Source: DATIJJ01 sp035478795
GTDB lineage: Bacteria > Pseudomonadota > Gammaproteobacteria > DSM-16500
DNA length: 15,786 bases
NCBI GenBank assembly: GCA_035478795.1
Contig: DATIJJ010000046.1
Location: 1 to 15,786 of the forward strand
Direction: 5' to 3'
A model generated the notes under the pieces. That model worked only from the letters and a program-made list of their open reading frames with translations. It did no database searches and had not been told where the DNA came from. The position numbers were made by a program, and so were the translations under genes. Positions 6,343 to 14,218 of the stretch are shown here, piece by piece (the stretch's first letter is position 1; the number at the start of each line of letters is the position of its first letter).

Positions 6343-9334
6343 ATTATTGTTGTGTCTATTGTTGCTGATTTTCTTCGGACTCAATCCGATCGCTCATGCG
6401 GAAAGCGTTTTGCCTGAAAGCAGTCTGTACCCGGACAAGACAAAACTGGTCATGCAGCAAACCGATCTTTTGAAAACAAGACTCGTCGATGCCGAGGCAG
6501 AATTTCATGATTTGCTGAAACAGCAAAATACGACGACATTAAACGCCGATCATGTCAGCAAACAAAAGCTCGATGAAGCGGGTCTCAATGTAGCGATGGC
6601 GAGGTCCAATCTGGATAGCATCGGCATCGAGTTGACCGAATCCCAGCAAGCCGTCATCCGTCTTGAAAAAGATACGCAGGAAATTGAAAATCAGCTCAAT
6701 GTGTTTAATGTATTTGGCGTGAAAGTGGCGCACAGCGGATCGTCCGAGCCTGCTTATTTGAGACAGGAGCTCGATCGCCAGCGCGAATTGCTTCGGCTTG
6801 AAAAAGAGCGTGTTGTCTCTCTCCTGAAATTGCAGAGTTATGCTGACAGCGTGTTGCAACTCTACAAGGCGAAATACGCGCGCATTGACTCCATGCTGAA
6901 ATCGCAGACGGTTTTATTGTTGAAAGAACAGCAAGCCCGGACAGAATTGAGCTTTGAACAACAACAAGGTGCATGGCTTCGCCAGTTGAACGACCTGAAG
7001 ACGCAATTGACGCAGGCGGAAAAAAATAAAAAATTGTCAAAATCCACCCTGCTACAATTGCAGGATGACATATTTTATGTCAACGAAAATGTGAATCTGA
7101 CCTATCTGCAAATGTTGATGGCGCGTTATCAGGATCAAATCCAACAATTAAAAATTTCCATTGCGCACGGGGGTTCTATTACCTTTTTCAACAAGGCAAC
7201 CGATCAGGCGCAATTACTGGGAAAACAGCTTACCCGGTTGAATGTGTTGCTGACCGGACGCGTTGTATTATTACAAAAGCGCCAGCATTATTTTCTGGAT
7301 GCGGGCAGTGAAGCCAAATCGCGCGAGCAATTTGCCCGTCTGGATGAACAATACAAGGCTGCACTGACACAAGTGGGCGACTTGACCCAAAGCCTGACAG
7401 CGCTTCGTACCAACCTGGATCAGGCCTTGCAGCAGGAACTGTCTTCGCGTCAGGGATTGCCCGGTTTTGCCATCGAAGCCTGGATTGATGTGGGTGGCGA
7501 GTTACTGATTTTGCCCAACCTTGCCTTTCAGGTATTTAAAAGTATGGGTTATGGCGTCGTGAAGGGTATCCTTTCGATGGATGTGTGGGGCTGGTTATTA
7601 CTGCTGATCCTGCAGACGCTTTGGATCGCCATTTTTATTTTTCTGAATACGTTTTTAAAGCGCATTGTGGTCGGTATTCCGGACCATGAATTCGGGCATA
7701 TTAATCCAAAATGGCTGTTCATCAAATTAGTGCATCGTAATCTGATTGATATTGCTGTGATTGGTAACTTTTGCTGGTTGCTGTCATTTCTTGGCATGCC
7801 GGCACAGAATTTTATGATATGGATCAATCTGGCGCTGGTCTGGCTTTTTTTCAAGGCGCTCATCATGATTGCCAGAGTGTGTCTTGTGGAAACGGTGCAT
7901 GATCGCGCAGGGCATGATGTTCGTCTTTATCACAAACTGAAATGGATTTTTTTGACGGGCGGTATTGTGACGGCGCTCACTGTCTTTATGCATCAGTTGC
8001 CTGTCATTTATGAAGTGAAAGATTTGTTTGATCGCGTGCTGTTGTTATTTTTACTGATTGCCTCGATTTTTTTGTTAAGGCAGTGGCAACTGGTGCCGAG
8101 TCTTATTTTGCCGCACATTGATGATCGACGAACCTATCTGAAACGGGTTATTGTGCTTCTCGGGCTGCTGATTCCGCTGATTTTGCTGGCCAATTCCGTG
8201 ATGGGGCTTTTTGGTTATGTGAATCTCATTCTGACGGTTTCCTGGTATGAAAGTATTTTTATCCTCGTGCTGGTGGGTTATCTGCTGACGCGCGGATTGT
8301 TAAACGAGGCGATGGAGCGAGTTTCGAAATTATTAATTCGTCATGTGACGAATGGCTGGTTGTGGACAGAAGCCTTTTTAAAACCGATTGACCGGGTGTT
8401 GCATATCTTTTTATTTCTGTTTGCGTGGGCCGTGCTGTTTTTATTTTATGGATGGGATCAGCAATCACCTGTTGTTGAGCGATTGAATACCCTGTTGCAT
8501 TATCGTCTGGTGGATATGTTGAATACGACGATCACACCGCTCAGTGTGATTGAGCTTGCTATTGTGATCTATCTGCTTTATTGGGCTGCGCGCTGGACAC
8601 GTGAATTTGTGTATCGCATGTTGTTGTCACGCACAAAGGACCTTGGGCTTCGAAACAGTCTCGCGATTCTCAGTCAATACGCCATGATTGTGGTGGGTGT
8701 ATTTATCGGGTTGCGTTTACTGGGCATTGATTTTCGGGCATTGACAGTCGTTGCAACGGCATTTGCCTTTGGTGTGGGTCTTGGCTTGCGTGATCTCTTT
8801 AATAATTTTGCGTCCGGATTTTTACTGTTGCTTGAGCGTCCTCTGCGTGTGGGCGATATCATCAGCATCAATGGTTGTGAAGGAGATGTAACACACATTG
8901 GCGGTCGTGCAGTCACGATACGCACGTGGGATCACATGGAAGTCATTATTCCCAATGCAGAAATTTTCAGTAAATCATTTACCAACTGGACGTCGAAAGA
9001 CAATATCATCCGCACGGTACTCGTGATCAAAATGGATCGGCAGGATAATCCCCATACGGTTCGAAAAATTATTCATGAGGTGCTTGAGCGGCATAAGGAT
9101 GTGTTGTCAGATCCGGTGCCGGAAGTATTCATGAAAGAATTGATTGATGAATTGATGGAATTTGAAGTGCGCTATTACACCAATTTGCGACAGATCAAAT
9201 CCCGTGCCTCTTTACGCTCGGAAGTGTTGCTGGATATCTGGGATGCCTTTGAAAAACATGGGATTAAACCGCCTTATCCGCATCATGAAGTGGTTTTGAA
9301 GGGTGGCAGGTTGCCTTCAGGGAAGTCAGAATGA
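6317..9334 (+). CDS. MscK/MscM-type mechanosensitive channel, large multi-domain
   Basis: This is a tension-gated inner-membrane channel that releases solutes on osmotic downshock. The 1005-aa protein starts with a signal peptide (cleavage after AHA at about residue 28). A long Gln/Glu/Lys-rich, coiled-coil-like periplasmic region follows (about 30-380), then about eleven hydrophobic helices (from about 423 to 833). The last of these is the MscS pore helix, an Ala/Gly-rich segment (about 808-834, ATAFAFGVGLGLRDLFNNFASG). The MscS beta domain follows (LERPLRVGDIISINGCEGDV, about 839-858), then the alpha/beta C-terminal domain to about 990. This is the layout of E. coli MscK and MscM (each about 1100 aa), and I cannot choose between them. 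The start ATG lies inside the ampG 3' end, with AGGA nine bases upstream. Confidence 0.9.
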   Translation: MLKRLRDPKLLLCLLLLIFFGLNPIAHAESVLPESSLYPDKTKLVMQQTDLLKTRLVDAEAEFHDLLKQQNTTTLNADHVSKQKLDEAGLNVAMARSNLDSIGIELTESQQAVIRLEKDTQEIENQLNVFNVFGVKVAHSGSSEPAYLRQELDRQRELLRLEKERVVSLLKLQSYADSVLQLYKAKYARIDSMLKSQTVLLLKEQQARTELSFEQQQGAWLRQLNDLKTQLTQAEKNKKLSKSTLLQLQDDIFYVNENVNLTYLQMLMARYQDQIQQLKISIAHGGSITFFNKATDQAQLLGKQLTRLNVLLTGRVVLLQKRQHYFLDAGSEAKSREQFARLDEQYKAALTQVGDLTQSLTALRTNLDQALQQELSSRQGLPGFAIEAWIDVGGELLILPNLAFQVFKSMGYGVVKGILSMDVWGWLLLLILQTLWIAIFIFLNTFLKRIVVGIPDHEFGHINPKWLFIKLVHRNLIDIAVIGNFCWLLSFLGMPAQNFMIWINLALVWLFFKALIMIARVCLVETVHDRAGHDVRLYHKLKWIFLTGGIVTALTVFMHQLPVIYEVKDLFDRVLLLFLLIASIFLLRQWQLVPSLILPHIDDRRTYLKRVIVLLGLLIPLILLANSVMGLFGYVNLILTVSWYESIFILVLVGYLLTRGLLNEAMERVSKLLIRHVTNGWLWTEAFLKPIDRVLHIFLFLFAWAVLFLFYGWDQQSPVVERLNTLLHYRLVDMLNTTITPLSVIELAIVIYLLYWAARWTREFVYRMLLSRTKDLGLRNSLAILSQYAMIVVGVFIGLRLLGIDFRALTVVATAFAFGVGLGLRDLFNNFASGFLLLLERPLRVGDIISINGCEGDVTHIGGRAVTIRTWDHMEVIIPNAEIFSKSFTNWTSKDNIIRTVLVIKMDRQDNPHTVRKIIHEVLERHKDVLSDPVPEVFMKELIDELMEFEVRYYTNLRQIKSRASLRSEVLLDIWDAFEKHGIKPPYPHHEVVLKGGRLPSGKSE

Positions 9335-9412
9335 CGAAATTGTAATGCCAAATAAGGCCTCTTCGGGTTATAATGCTCAAAATTTAACCCATAAAACGAG
9401 GCTGTTAAAACC
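9335..9412 (+). promoter_or_regulatory. Promoter/leader of the ankyrin gene
   Basis: This 78-bp gap contains a perfect -10 (TATAAT, 9369-9374) but no good -35 at 17 bp. The -10 sits beside or inside an interrupted inverted repeat: GCCTC (9357-9361) and GGGTT (9365-9369) pair with AACCC (9387-9391) and GAGGC (9398-9402). GAGG at 9398-9401 may also serve as a weak ribosome binding site for the GTG start at 9413. Confidence 0.5.
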
Positions 9413-12400
9413 GTGGATTCGCGAAAAAGTTCAGACATTGCAACCCAAATCATCAATCGAAAGGATCCCAAAACAGGCGAGTCCCTGTTGTTTGTTGCAG
9501 CCAAAGCCGGTGATATCGAGCACGTCAAACTGCTATTGCAATACCCAGGTATGGATATGGATGCCACGCGCACACCAGGTGATGGCAAAACCGCATCGGA
9601 GATCGCAGAAGAAAACGGACACAAAAGTATAGCTTGCCTTATCCGGCTGCAACAACTTGAAAGACGGCATCCTGAAATGCATCTTCAGCTCATGAATGAT
9701 CCCTGCATACAAAAAATGTTGAATTCAGCCGACCAGCATGCGGAAGTGAAAACAGACGAGGAAGCACCTTTTCCGTTCTGGCAATACGCTAACGCATTAA
9801 GACACATACCGGATGAAAAACTGCTGATTAAATTTCTGAAGGAAACGGCAGATCGTCTGTCACAAAACATGCCACTCACCGCTTCTGTCAAAAAACAGGT
9901 TGAAGCCAGAAAAACCTGGACGGATATCGTATCTGCCTTCTATCAAAAATATCATCCTGCTGATCCAAAAATGGAACAGAAAGATGACAATTTTAATCTC
10001 GAAAAAATAAAAGCGGGTGTGATCGCGCGTTTGGCAAAACTGGGATACACTGAAAAAACAGAAACAATCTATCATCAATGCCTGTATTTTCTGCGATACC
10101 ATTCTGTCATCGTGATTTCAATCAATACGAGTTTTTTAAAAAAAGAGAGCTTGTCGATTTATCAGTTACTCACTCTTTTTCAAACAGGAAAGAATGCCGA
10201 GCAAGGTGCTTCCAAACCCTATCGAAACAGCCGGGAAGAAACTGAAAAACAGCTGTTTCAGGATCTCTTGCCGGACTTTGAGGGAAGACCCCGATACGGT
10301 TCATTGAGGCTATTGGATAGAAATAATGTCGTCGAGGGAAACACCGGTTATGGCAAGTCACTTGTCGTGTTGCATGGTCGCATCAAGTTTAATGCTTTAT
10401 TCAGTCCGCGTGACACACATAATGCCCGAGCTGTTGATAAAAAGATTGTCAGGCTATGTACTTACCATAATCTCGAAGTGCTTCTGTCTCAATCCACTGA
10501 TGAGCGCCTGAAAGCAATTGCGCATCGTGTCACGACCGGTATCCTGCCTCAAAACTACAAACAGTATGAAAGCTATCAAGTACGACCGGAGGAATATATC
10601 GAGGTATTATTGCCGGCTGTGAATCTGCTGGATCCCAATATGGTGCAACACATTCATATTGAACCCGCGGATTATACCTTGACCGGAGAAGATTGGGCTG
10701 CCTTCGCCAAAATCGGTATCACTGTTACCAATAGCAAGGAAAACCCCTATAAAACACATTGCGCTCTATTCATGCAAGCGGTTGAAACCAACGATCTGGA
10801 CACTGCTGAAAAGTTATTGAAGGATTATCCTTCACTGGGACGTACCACCAATCGTTTGGGTCATCATCCCGTTCATATTGCAGCGGCAAAAGGTGATCTT
10901 GATCTCGTCGAATTGCTTGTTGAAAATGGCGCTGATATCAATGCCGTGACACCTGAATACAAGACACCTTTGCATTATGCGATTGAGAATCGACATAAAA
11001 ATGTTGTCGAAAAAATATTAAATATGCCGCGTGTCAAAAGCATTACTCAACTGGACGGAAATGGCACGCTTTTGACAACTGCTGTTGAAAAAAGTGATGT
11101 TGCAATAACGGCTGTCATTCTTCATAAATATAAAAATGACCTTTCTCTTTCCAGAAAGAAAATTGAAATGGTGAATTATAAAAATGAAAATGGCGAATCT
11201 GCGTTATTTATCGCAGCCAGTCTTGGTGATGTTGAAAAAATAAAATGCCTTTTGAATTTTCCAGGTATTGATCTTGAAGCGAAACGATTACCAGGGGACG
11301 GAAAAACTGCCTTGCAAATTGCAGGAGAAAAAAATCATCTTGCTGTAGCCGCGCTCATCAGAGAAGCGCAGGCGAGATGGATGATAAAATTTACCGACTA
11401 TATTTTGGGTAAGAAAAATTTTGATGACATCCTGCCTGCAGAAAAAGCTAATCTGGATCGATTTATTCGAATGGCTTCTGAAAATTATTTTTATGAGGAT
11501 TTTGAACTGATTGTTAAAAATCTTGAAGCGCGTGGTCTCGCAAAACGAAATATCGCAGATGTGTTGAAAAATGTCTGGCCGGTTAACATAAAAAATCTGA
11601 TGCTGGTATTGGCACCTGCCGAATTGGCTGTTTGTTGCGGGAAAGATCGGAATTTGTTTCTTGATTTCATTGTCGCTGCCAGAGAAGCCAGGCTCAAAAC
11701 AAGTGATTTTCAGGCATTTATCAGCGAAGCATTACCCTATATTTCCCGCCTGCTTCAGACGCTGAAAGAGGCAGAGATTTGCGCTTTCCTGAGTAAGCTA
11801 CGGGATGCCCTGCTTAAAAAAATGAGTTCATCCCATGAAGAAATGAAAAGCGAACAATCATCTTGTCCGTTGGATGTGCTGCTTCTTTTGAAAGATGCGC
11901 CTTTTCTCGATCGATGTTTGCTATTTATTGCGACATTGTCCACAGACGAAATCAATTTTTTATTCGATGTGAAAAATGCAGATCACGTGAATCAGGTTGT
12001 CAAACTGGGTTATCAGGTGGTATCCATTGATCAAAAACGCGCATTATTAAAATTCTGTCTGGGTCAGGGATCTGTATTTTCAACCAAAATCAAGGTGGAA
12101 GATCAGATCAAATTCATTTCGCATGTGTTCACTCAAATTGAAATTAAAAATAATATTCCTGCAAATCAGTGTCTGCAACAGTTGAAAGAGTATATGAAAA
12201 CAGCCACTGGACCCAAGCGCATTTGGCAGGTGGCGAGCGCTATGTATGAGCTGACAAATGATCCCATTGATGATGATCAGATAAGGGCTATCTCGGCTGC
12301 TATCAAGGGAAATACATTTCTTGGGAACAGTACGCCTGCAGGCTATCTCGATGAGTATCTGGGAAGAAAACGCGTTTTAGCGCCTGCATTACTCAAACAG

Positions 12401-12415
12401 AAGGGCACGCCCTAA
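9413..12415 (+). CDS. Ankyrin-repeat protein with a central DUF3626/ART-like region, candidate secreted effector
   Basis: This is a 1000-aa soluble protein with no signal peptide or membrane segment. Ankyrin-type repeats lie at about residues 19-79 and 446-655 (for example LGHHPVHIAAAKGDLDLVELL, ENGADINA). Between them, about 290-440, is a region resembling DUF3626: GRPRYGSL (291-298), GNTGYGKS (309-316), FSPRDT (330-335) and YIEV (395-398). The spacing would fit an R-S-E ADP-ribosyltransferase-like fold (R294, S316, E397), but that is inference. Residues 80-280 and 655-1000 match nothing I recognise; they are helical and charged. The N-terminal repeat unit and the unit at 593-650 are recent-looking duplicates. 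The GTG start is forced by an in-frame TAA at 9392 and by the need to keep the first repeat. Large ankyrin proteins of this kind in Legionellales are often type IV effectors; no secretion system is in the window. Confidence 0.85.
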   Translation: MDSRKSSDIATQIINRKDPKTGESLLFVAAKAGDIEHVKLLLQYPGMDMDATRTPGDGKTASEIAEENGHKSIACLIRLQQLERRHPEMHLQLMNDPCIQKMLNSADQHAEVKTDEEAPFPFWQYANALRHIPDEKLLIKFLKETADRLSQNMPLTASVKKQVEARKTWTDIVSAFYQKYHPADPKMEQKDDNFNLEKIKAGVIARLAKLGYTEKTETIYHQCLYFLRYHSVIVISINTSFLKKESLSIYQLLTLFQTGKNAEQGASKPYRNSREETEKQLFQDLLPDFEGRPRYGSLRLLDRNNVVEGNTGYGKSLVVLHGRIKFNALFSPRDTHNARAVDKKIVRLCTYHNLEVLLSQSTDERLKAIAHRVTTGILPQNYKQYESYQVRPEEYIEVLLPAVNLLDPNMVQHIHIEPADYTLTGEDWAAFAKIGITVTNSKENPYKTHCALFMQAVETNDLDTAEKLLKDYPSLGRTTNRLGHHPVHIAAAKGDLDLVELLVENGADINAVTPEYKTPLHYAIENRHKNVVEKILNMPRVKSITQLDGNGTLLTTAVEKSDVAITAVILHKYKNDLSLSRKKIEMVNYKNENGESALFIAASLGDVEKIKCLLNFPGIDLEAKRLPGDGKTALQIAGEKNHLAVAALIREAQARWMIKFTDYILGKKNFDDILPAEKANLDRFIRMASENYFYEDFELIVKNLEARGLAKRNIADVLKNVWPVNIKNLMLVLAPAELAVCCGKDRNLFLDFIVAAREARLKTSDFQAFISEALPYISRLLQTLKEAEICAFLSKLRDALLKKMSSSHEEMKSEQSSCPLDVLLLLKDAPFLDRCLLFIATLSTDEINFLFDVKNADHVNQVVKLGYQVVSIDQKRALLKFCLGQGSVFSTKIKVEDQIKFISHVFTQIEIKNNIPANQCLQQLKEYMKTATGPKRIWQVASAMYELTNDPIDDDQIRAISAAIKGNTFLGNSTPAGYLDEYLGRKRVLAPALLKQKGTP
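9473..9646 (+). repeat. Intragenic ankyrin duplication, unit A
   Basis: Residues 21-78 of the ankyrin protein align without gaps to residues 593-650 (nt 11189-11362), with 33 of 58 positions identical by my count. The shared core PGDGKTA is conserved at the DNA level as well. Confidence 0.8.
11189..11362 (+). repeat. Intragenic ankyrin duplication, unit B
   Basis: Partner of the unit at 9473-9646. It reads NGESALFIAASLGDVEKI...PGDGKTALQIAGEK. The two units bracket the DUF3626-like centre and a separate run of ordinary ankyrin repeats. Confidence 0.8.
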
Positions 12416-12786
12416 ACAAAAACCTTCGATTGCCAGATGACAACCTTGCCAATGACGGCTTTTCCGGTGCGTTTGATATCAATGACGGCATCGCCCCCCA
12501 TGGAGGCTGCCATGGTGCGCATGGCATCATGGATCACTGCATCCTGACGCTTGATGCCACTCGCATTGTAGTTGGAGACTTTGGCTTCACCGAGCACGGT
12601 ATAGGGTGTGGCCAGTTTTTTCCCAACCGGGTAGACGGAAACAGCAATGGGATCTTTCTTCGGGGTGGTGACTTTCGGGGTTCCGGTTGTGGTTTGGGGG
12701 AGGGTGTTGTGCGTGGTTTTTACAGAAGCACAACCGAGTAGCGCGTAACAAATACAAGAGACCAGCAGCCAGTTTGATCGTTTCAT
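12412..12786 (-). CDS. Small lipoprotein of unknown function
   Basis: A predicted 124-aa lipoprotein. A short basic n-region (MKRS) and a hydrophobic core lead to the lipobox LLGC, with the modified cysteine at residue 19. A Thr/Pro/Lys-rich linker follows (about 22-45), then a compact domain ending MRTMAASMGGDAVIDIKRTG. The helix followed by GGDAVID recalls the alanine-rich helix and strand in RcsF/YbjQ-like small domains, but I cannot assign a family. The ATG at 12786 has GAGGA upstream. An in-frame GTG at 12801, with an even better AGGAGGA at 5-nt spacing, would add MRKTG, and both starts are plausible. The stop overlaps the ankyrin gene stop tail to tail. A candidate promoter is at 12830-12858. 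Confidence 0.75.
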   Translation of the reverse strand: MKRSNWLLVSCICYALLGCASVKTTHNTLPQTTTGTPKVTTPKKDPIAVSVYPVGKKLATPYTVLGEAKVSNYNASGIKRQDAVIHDAMRTMAASMGGDAVIDIKRTGKAVIGKVVIWQSKVFV

Positions 12787-12829
12787 CCCTGTCTTCCTCA
12801 CTGTAATCCTCCTGAAACACTTCCAGGTC

Positions 12830-12858
12830 ATTGTAAGGCAACAGGGTGTTATTTTCCA
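12830..12858 (-). promoter_or_regulatory. Candidate promoter of the lipoprotein gene
   Basis: Read on the minus strand, TGGAAA (12853-12858; four of six -35 bases) and TACAAT (12830-12835; five of six -10 bases) are separated by 17 bp. This would give a leader of about 40 nt. Confidence 0.4.
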
Positions 12859-12923
12859 GTCCAACATGGTATGGTAGCCGCGGAAAATCAAATGGAAATC
12901 GACAAAAAGGAATGGGAGGCTTT

Positions 12924-14210
12924 ATGCAACAAACAACAACTATAAAAACACAACAAAATTTCTTTGTTGCAGCAGCCCCGCTGTTTTTGGTGCTCTTTAT
13001 AGACAGCATGGGCCTTGGGCTGGTTTTCCCTATTTTGAATGCCCTGGTATTTGAACCCACAGCGCATTTTATTCATGCGGATTTAACGAAAAGTGTCCGG
13101 GATATTCTCTTTGGCGTGACCATCAGTATTTTTATGTTTTGCTGGTTTTTTGGCGCGGCTTTTTTAGGGGATTTATCCGATCAGATCGGACGAAAAAAAT
13201 CCCTGATGATTTGTTTGCTGGGGGCTGTGGTCGGGTATGTGTTATCTGCTGTGGCAGTCATCTTCAGCAGTTATGGTTTATTATTGCTGGGGCGTATTGT
13301 TGCCGGGTTCACCGCAGGCAGTCAATCCATTGCCCAGGCGGCCATTGTGGATATCAGTGAGCCTGCACATAAGGCGCGAAATCTCGGATTGATTCTGTTT
13401 TTTACATCCCTCGGTTTTGCATTGGGACCCATGATTGGTGGTGTTTTGTCGGATGCAAATCTCGTTCACTGGTTTAACTATGCCATGCCATTTTATTTTG
13501 CGGCAACGGTTTCATTGATCAACAGCATTTTATTATGGAAATTATTTCATGAGACTTTTTTCCATGAACATAAAATTCGTTTCAAGCTGTATCATGCCAT
13601 TGAAATTTTTGTGGCTGCCTTCAAGGATGAAAAAATACGCGAATTGTCCATCATCATGCTGGTGATGATTTTTGGCTGGAGTGGATTTTATTCCTTTATT
13701 TCGATGTATTTATTTCATACCTATCACTTCACTGCGCTTCAAACGGGTTTTTATATGGGGCTCATGGGTGCGGGATTCGGGATTGGAACCGGGTTTCTGG
13801 TGGATTGGGTGACGAAGCGGTTTTCACTGAAACAATGCATGATGATGGGCTGCCTGCTTGCGGCACTCGGCACGGTGTTGACGATCACAGCCCCCGCACA
13901 AATTTATGTGTGGTTTGATGTACTGATTGTATCGATTGCGATCGCTCTGGCCTATTCTGCGATATTGACGATCTTTTCGAATCAGGTGGATGCGGATTCG
14001 CAAGGCTGGATCATGGGGATTACCGGATCGATCATGGCCTTTGCTTTCGGATTGAATGGCTTGCTGGTAGGGTTGCTGGCAAGTGTTGGCCCCAAAATGC
14101 CCATGATCGTGACAGCGGCCTGTCTGACGCTCGCTGCGGTTTTAATGAAATTTCTGTTCAGGGAAAATGGACGTGCCCCAACAGGCAAACAACTTCACAG
14201 TGTGCTTTAG
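12924..14210 (+). CDS. MFS transporter, DHA1 drug:H+ antiporter type
   Basis: A 428-aa inner-membrane carrier with about twelve hydrophobic helices. Family motifs are clear. FIDSMGLGLVFPIL is in helix 1. Motif A is G82-DLSD-QIG-RKK90s in the helix 2-3 loop. Motif B is LLGRIVAG, with R124. The antiporter motif C is G164-x3-LGPMIGG in helix 5. Motif C and the helix 1 aspartate point to proton-driven efflux of small molecules (TetA/Bcr-like), but the substrate cannot be read from sequence. I chose the ATG at 12924 because GGGAGG lies four bases upstream. Other in-frame ATGs at 12912 and 12846 are poorer; the latter adds a non-family extension. It is divergent from the lipoprotein gene, and the next gene starts 8 bp after its stop, so it is probably cotranscribed with tldD. 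Confidence 0.88.
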   Translation: MQQTTTIKTQQNFFVAAAPLFLVLFIDSMGLGLVFPILNALVFEPTAHFIHADLTKSVRDILFGVTISIFMFCWFFGAAFLGDLSDQIGRKKSLMICLLGAVVGYVLSAVAVIFSSYGLLLLGRIVAGFTAGSQSIAQAAIVDISEPAHKARNLGLILFFTSLGFALGPMIGGVLSDANLVHWFNYAMPFYFAATVSLINSILLWKLFHETFFHEHKIRFKLYHAIEIFVAAFKDEKIRELSIIMLVMIFGWSGFYSFISMYLFHTYHFTALQTGFYMGLMGAGFGIGTGFLVDWVTKRFSLKQCMMMGCLLAALGTVLTITAPAQIYVWFDVLIVSIAIALAYSAILTIFSNQVDADSQGWIMGITGSIMAFAFGLNGLLVGLLASVGPKMPMIVTAACLTLAAVLMKFLFRENGRAPTGKQLHSVL

Positions 14211-14218
14211 GCGTGATT

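Noticed and set aside
12587..13076. Minus-strand reading frames over the lipoprotein/MFS junction
   Set aside because: They overlap well-supported genes on both sides and have basic, low-complexity translations typical of shadow frames.
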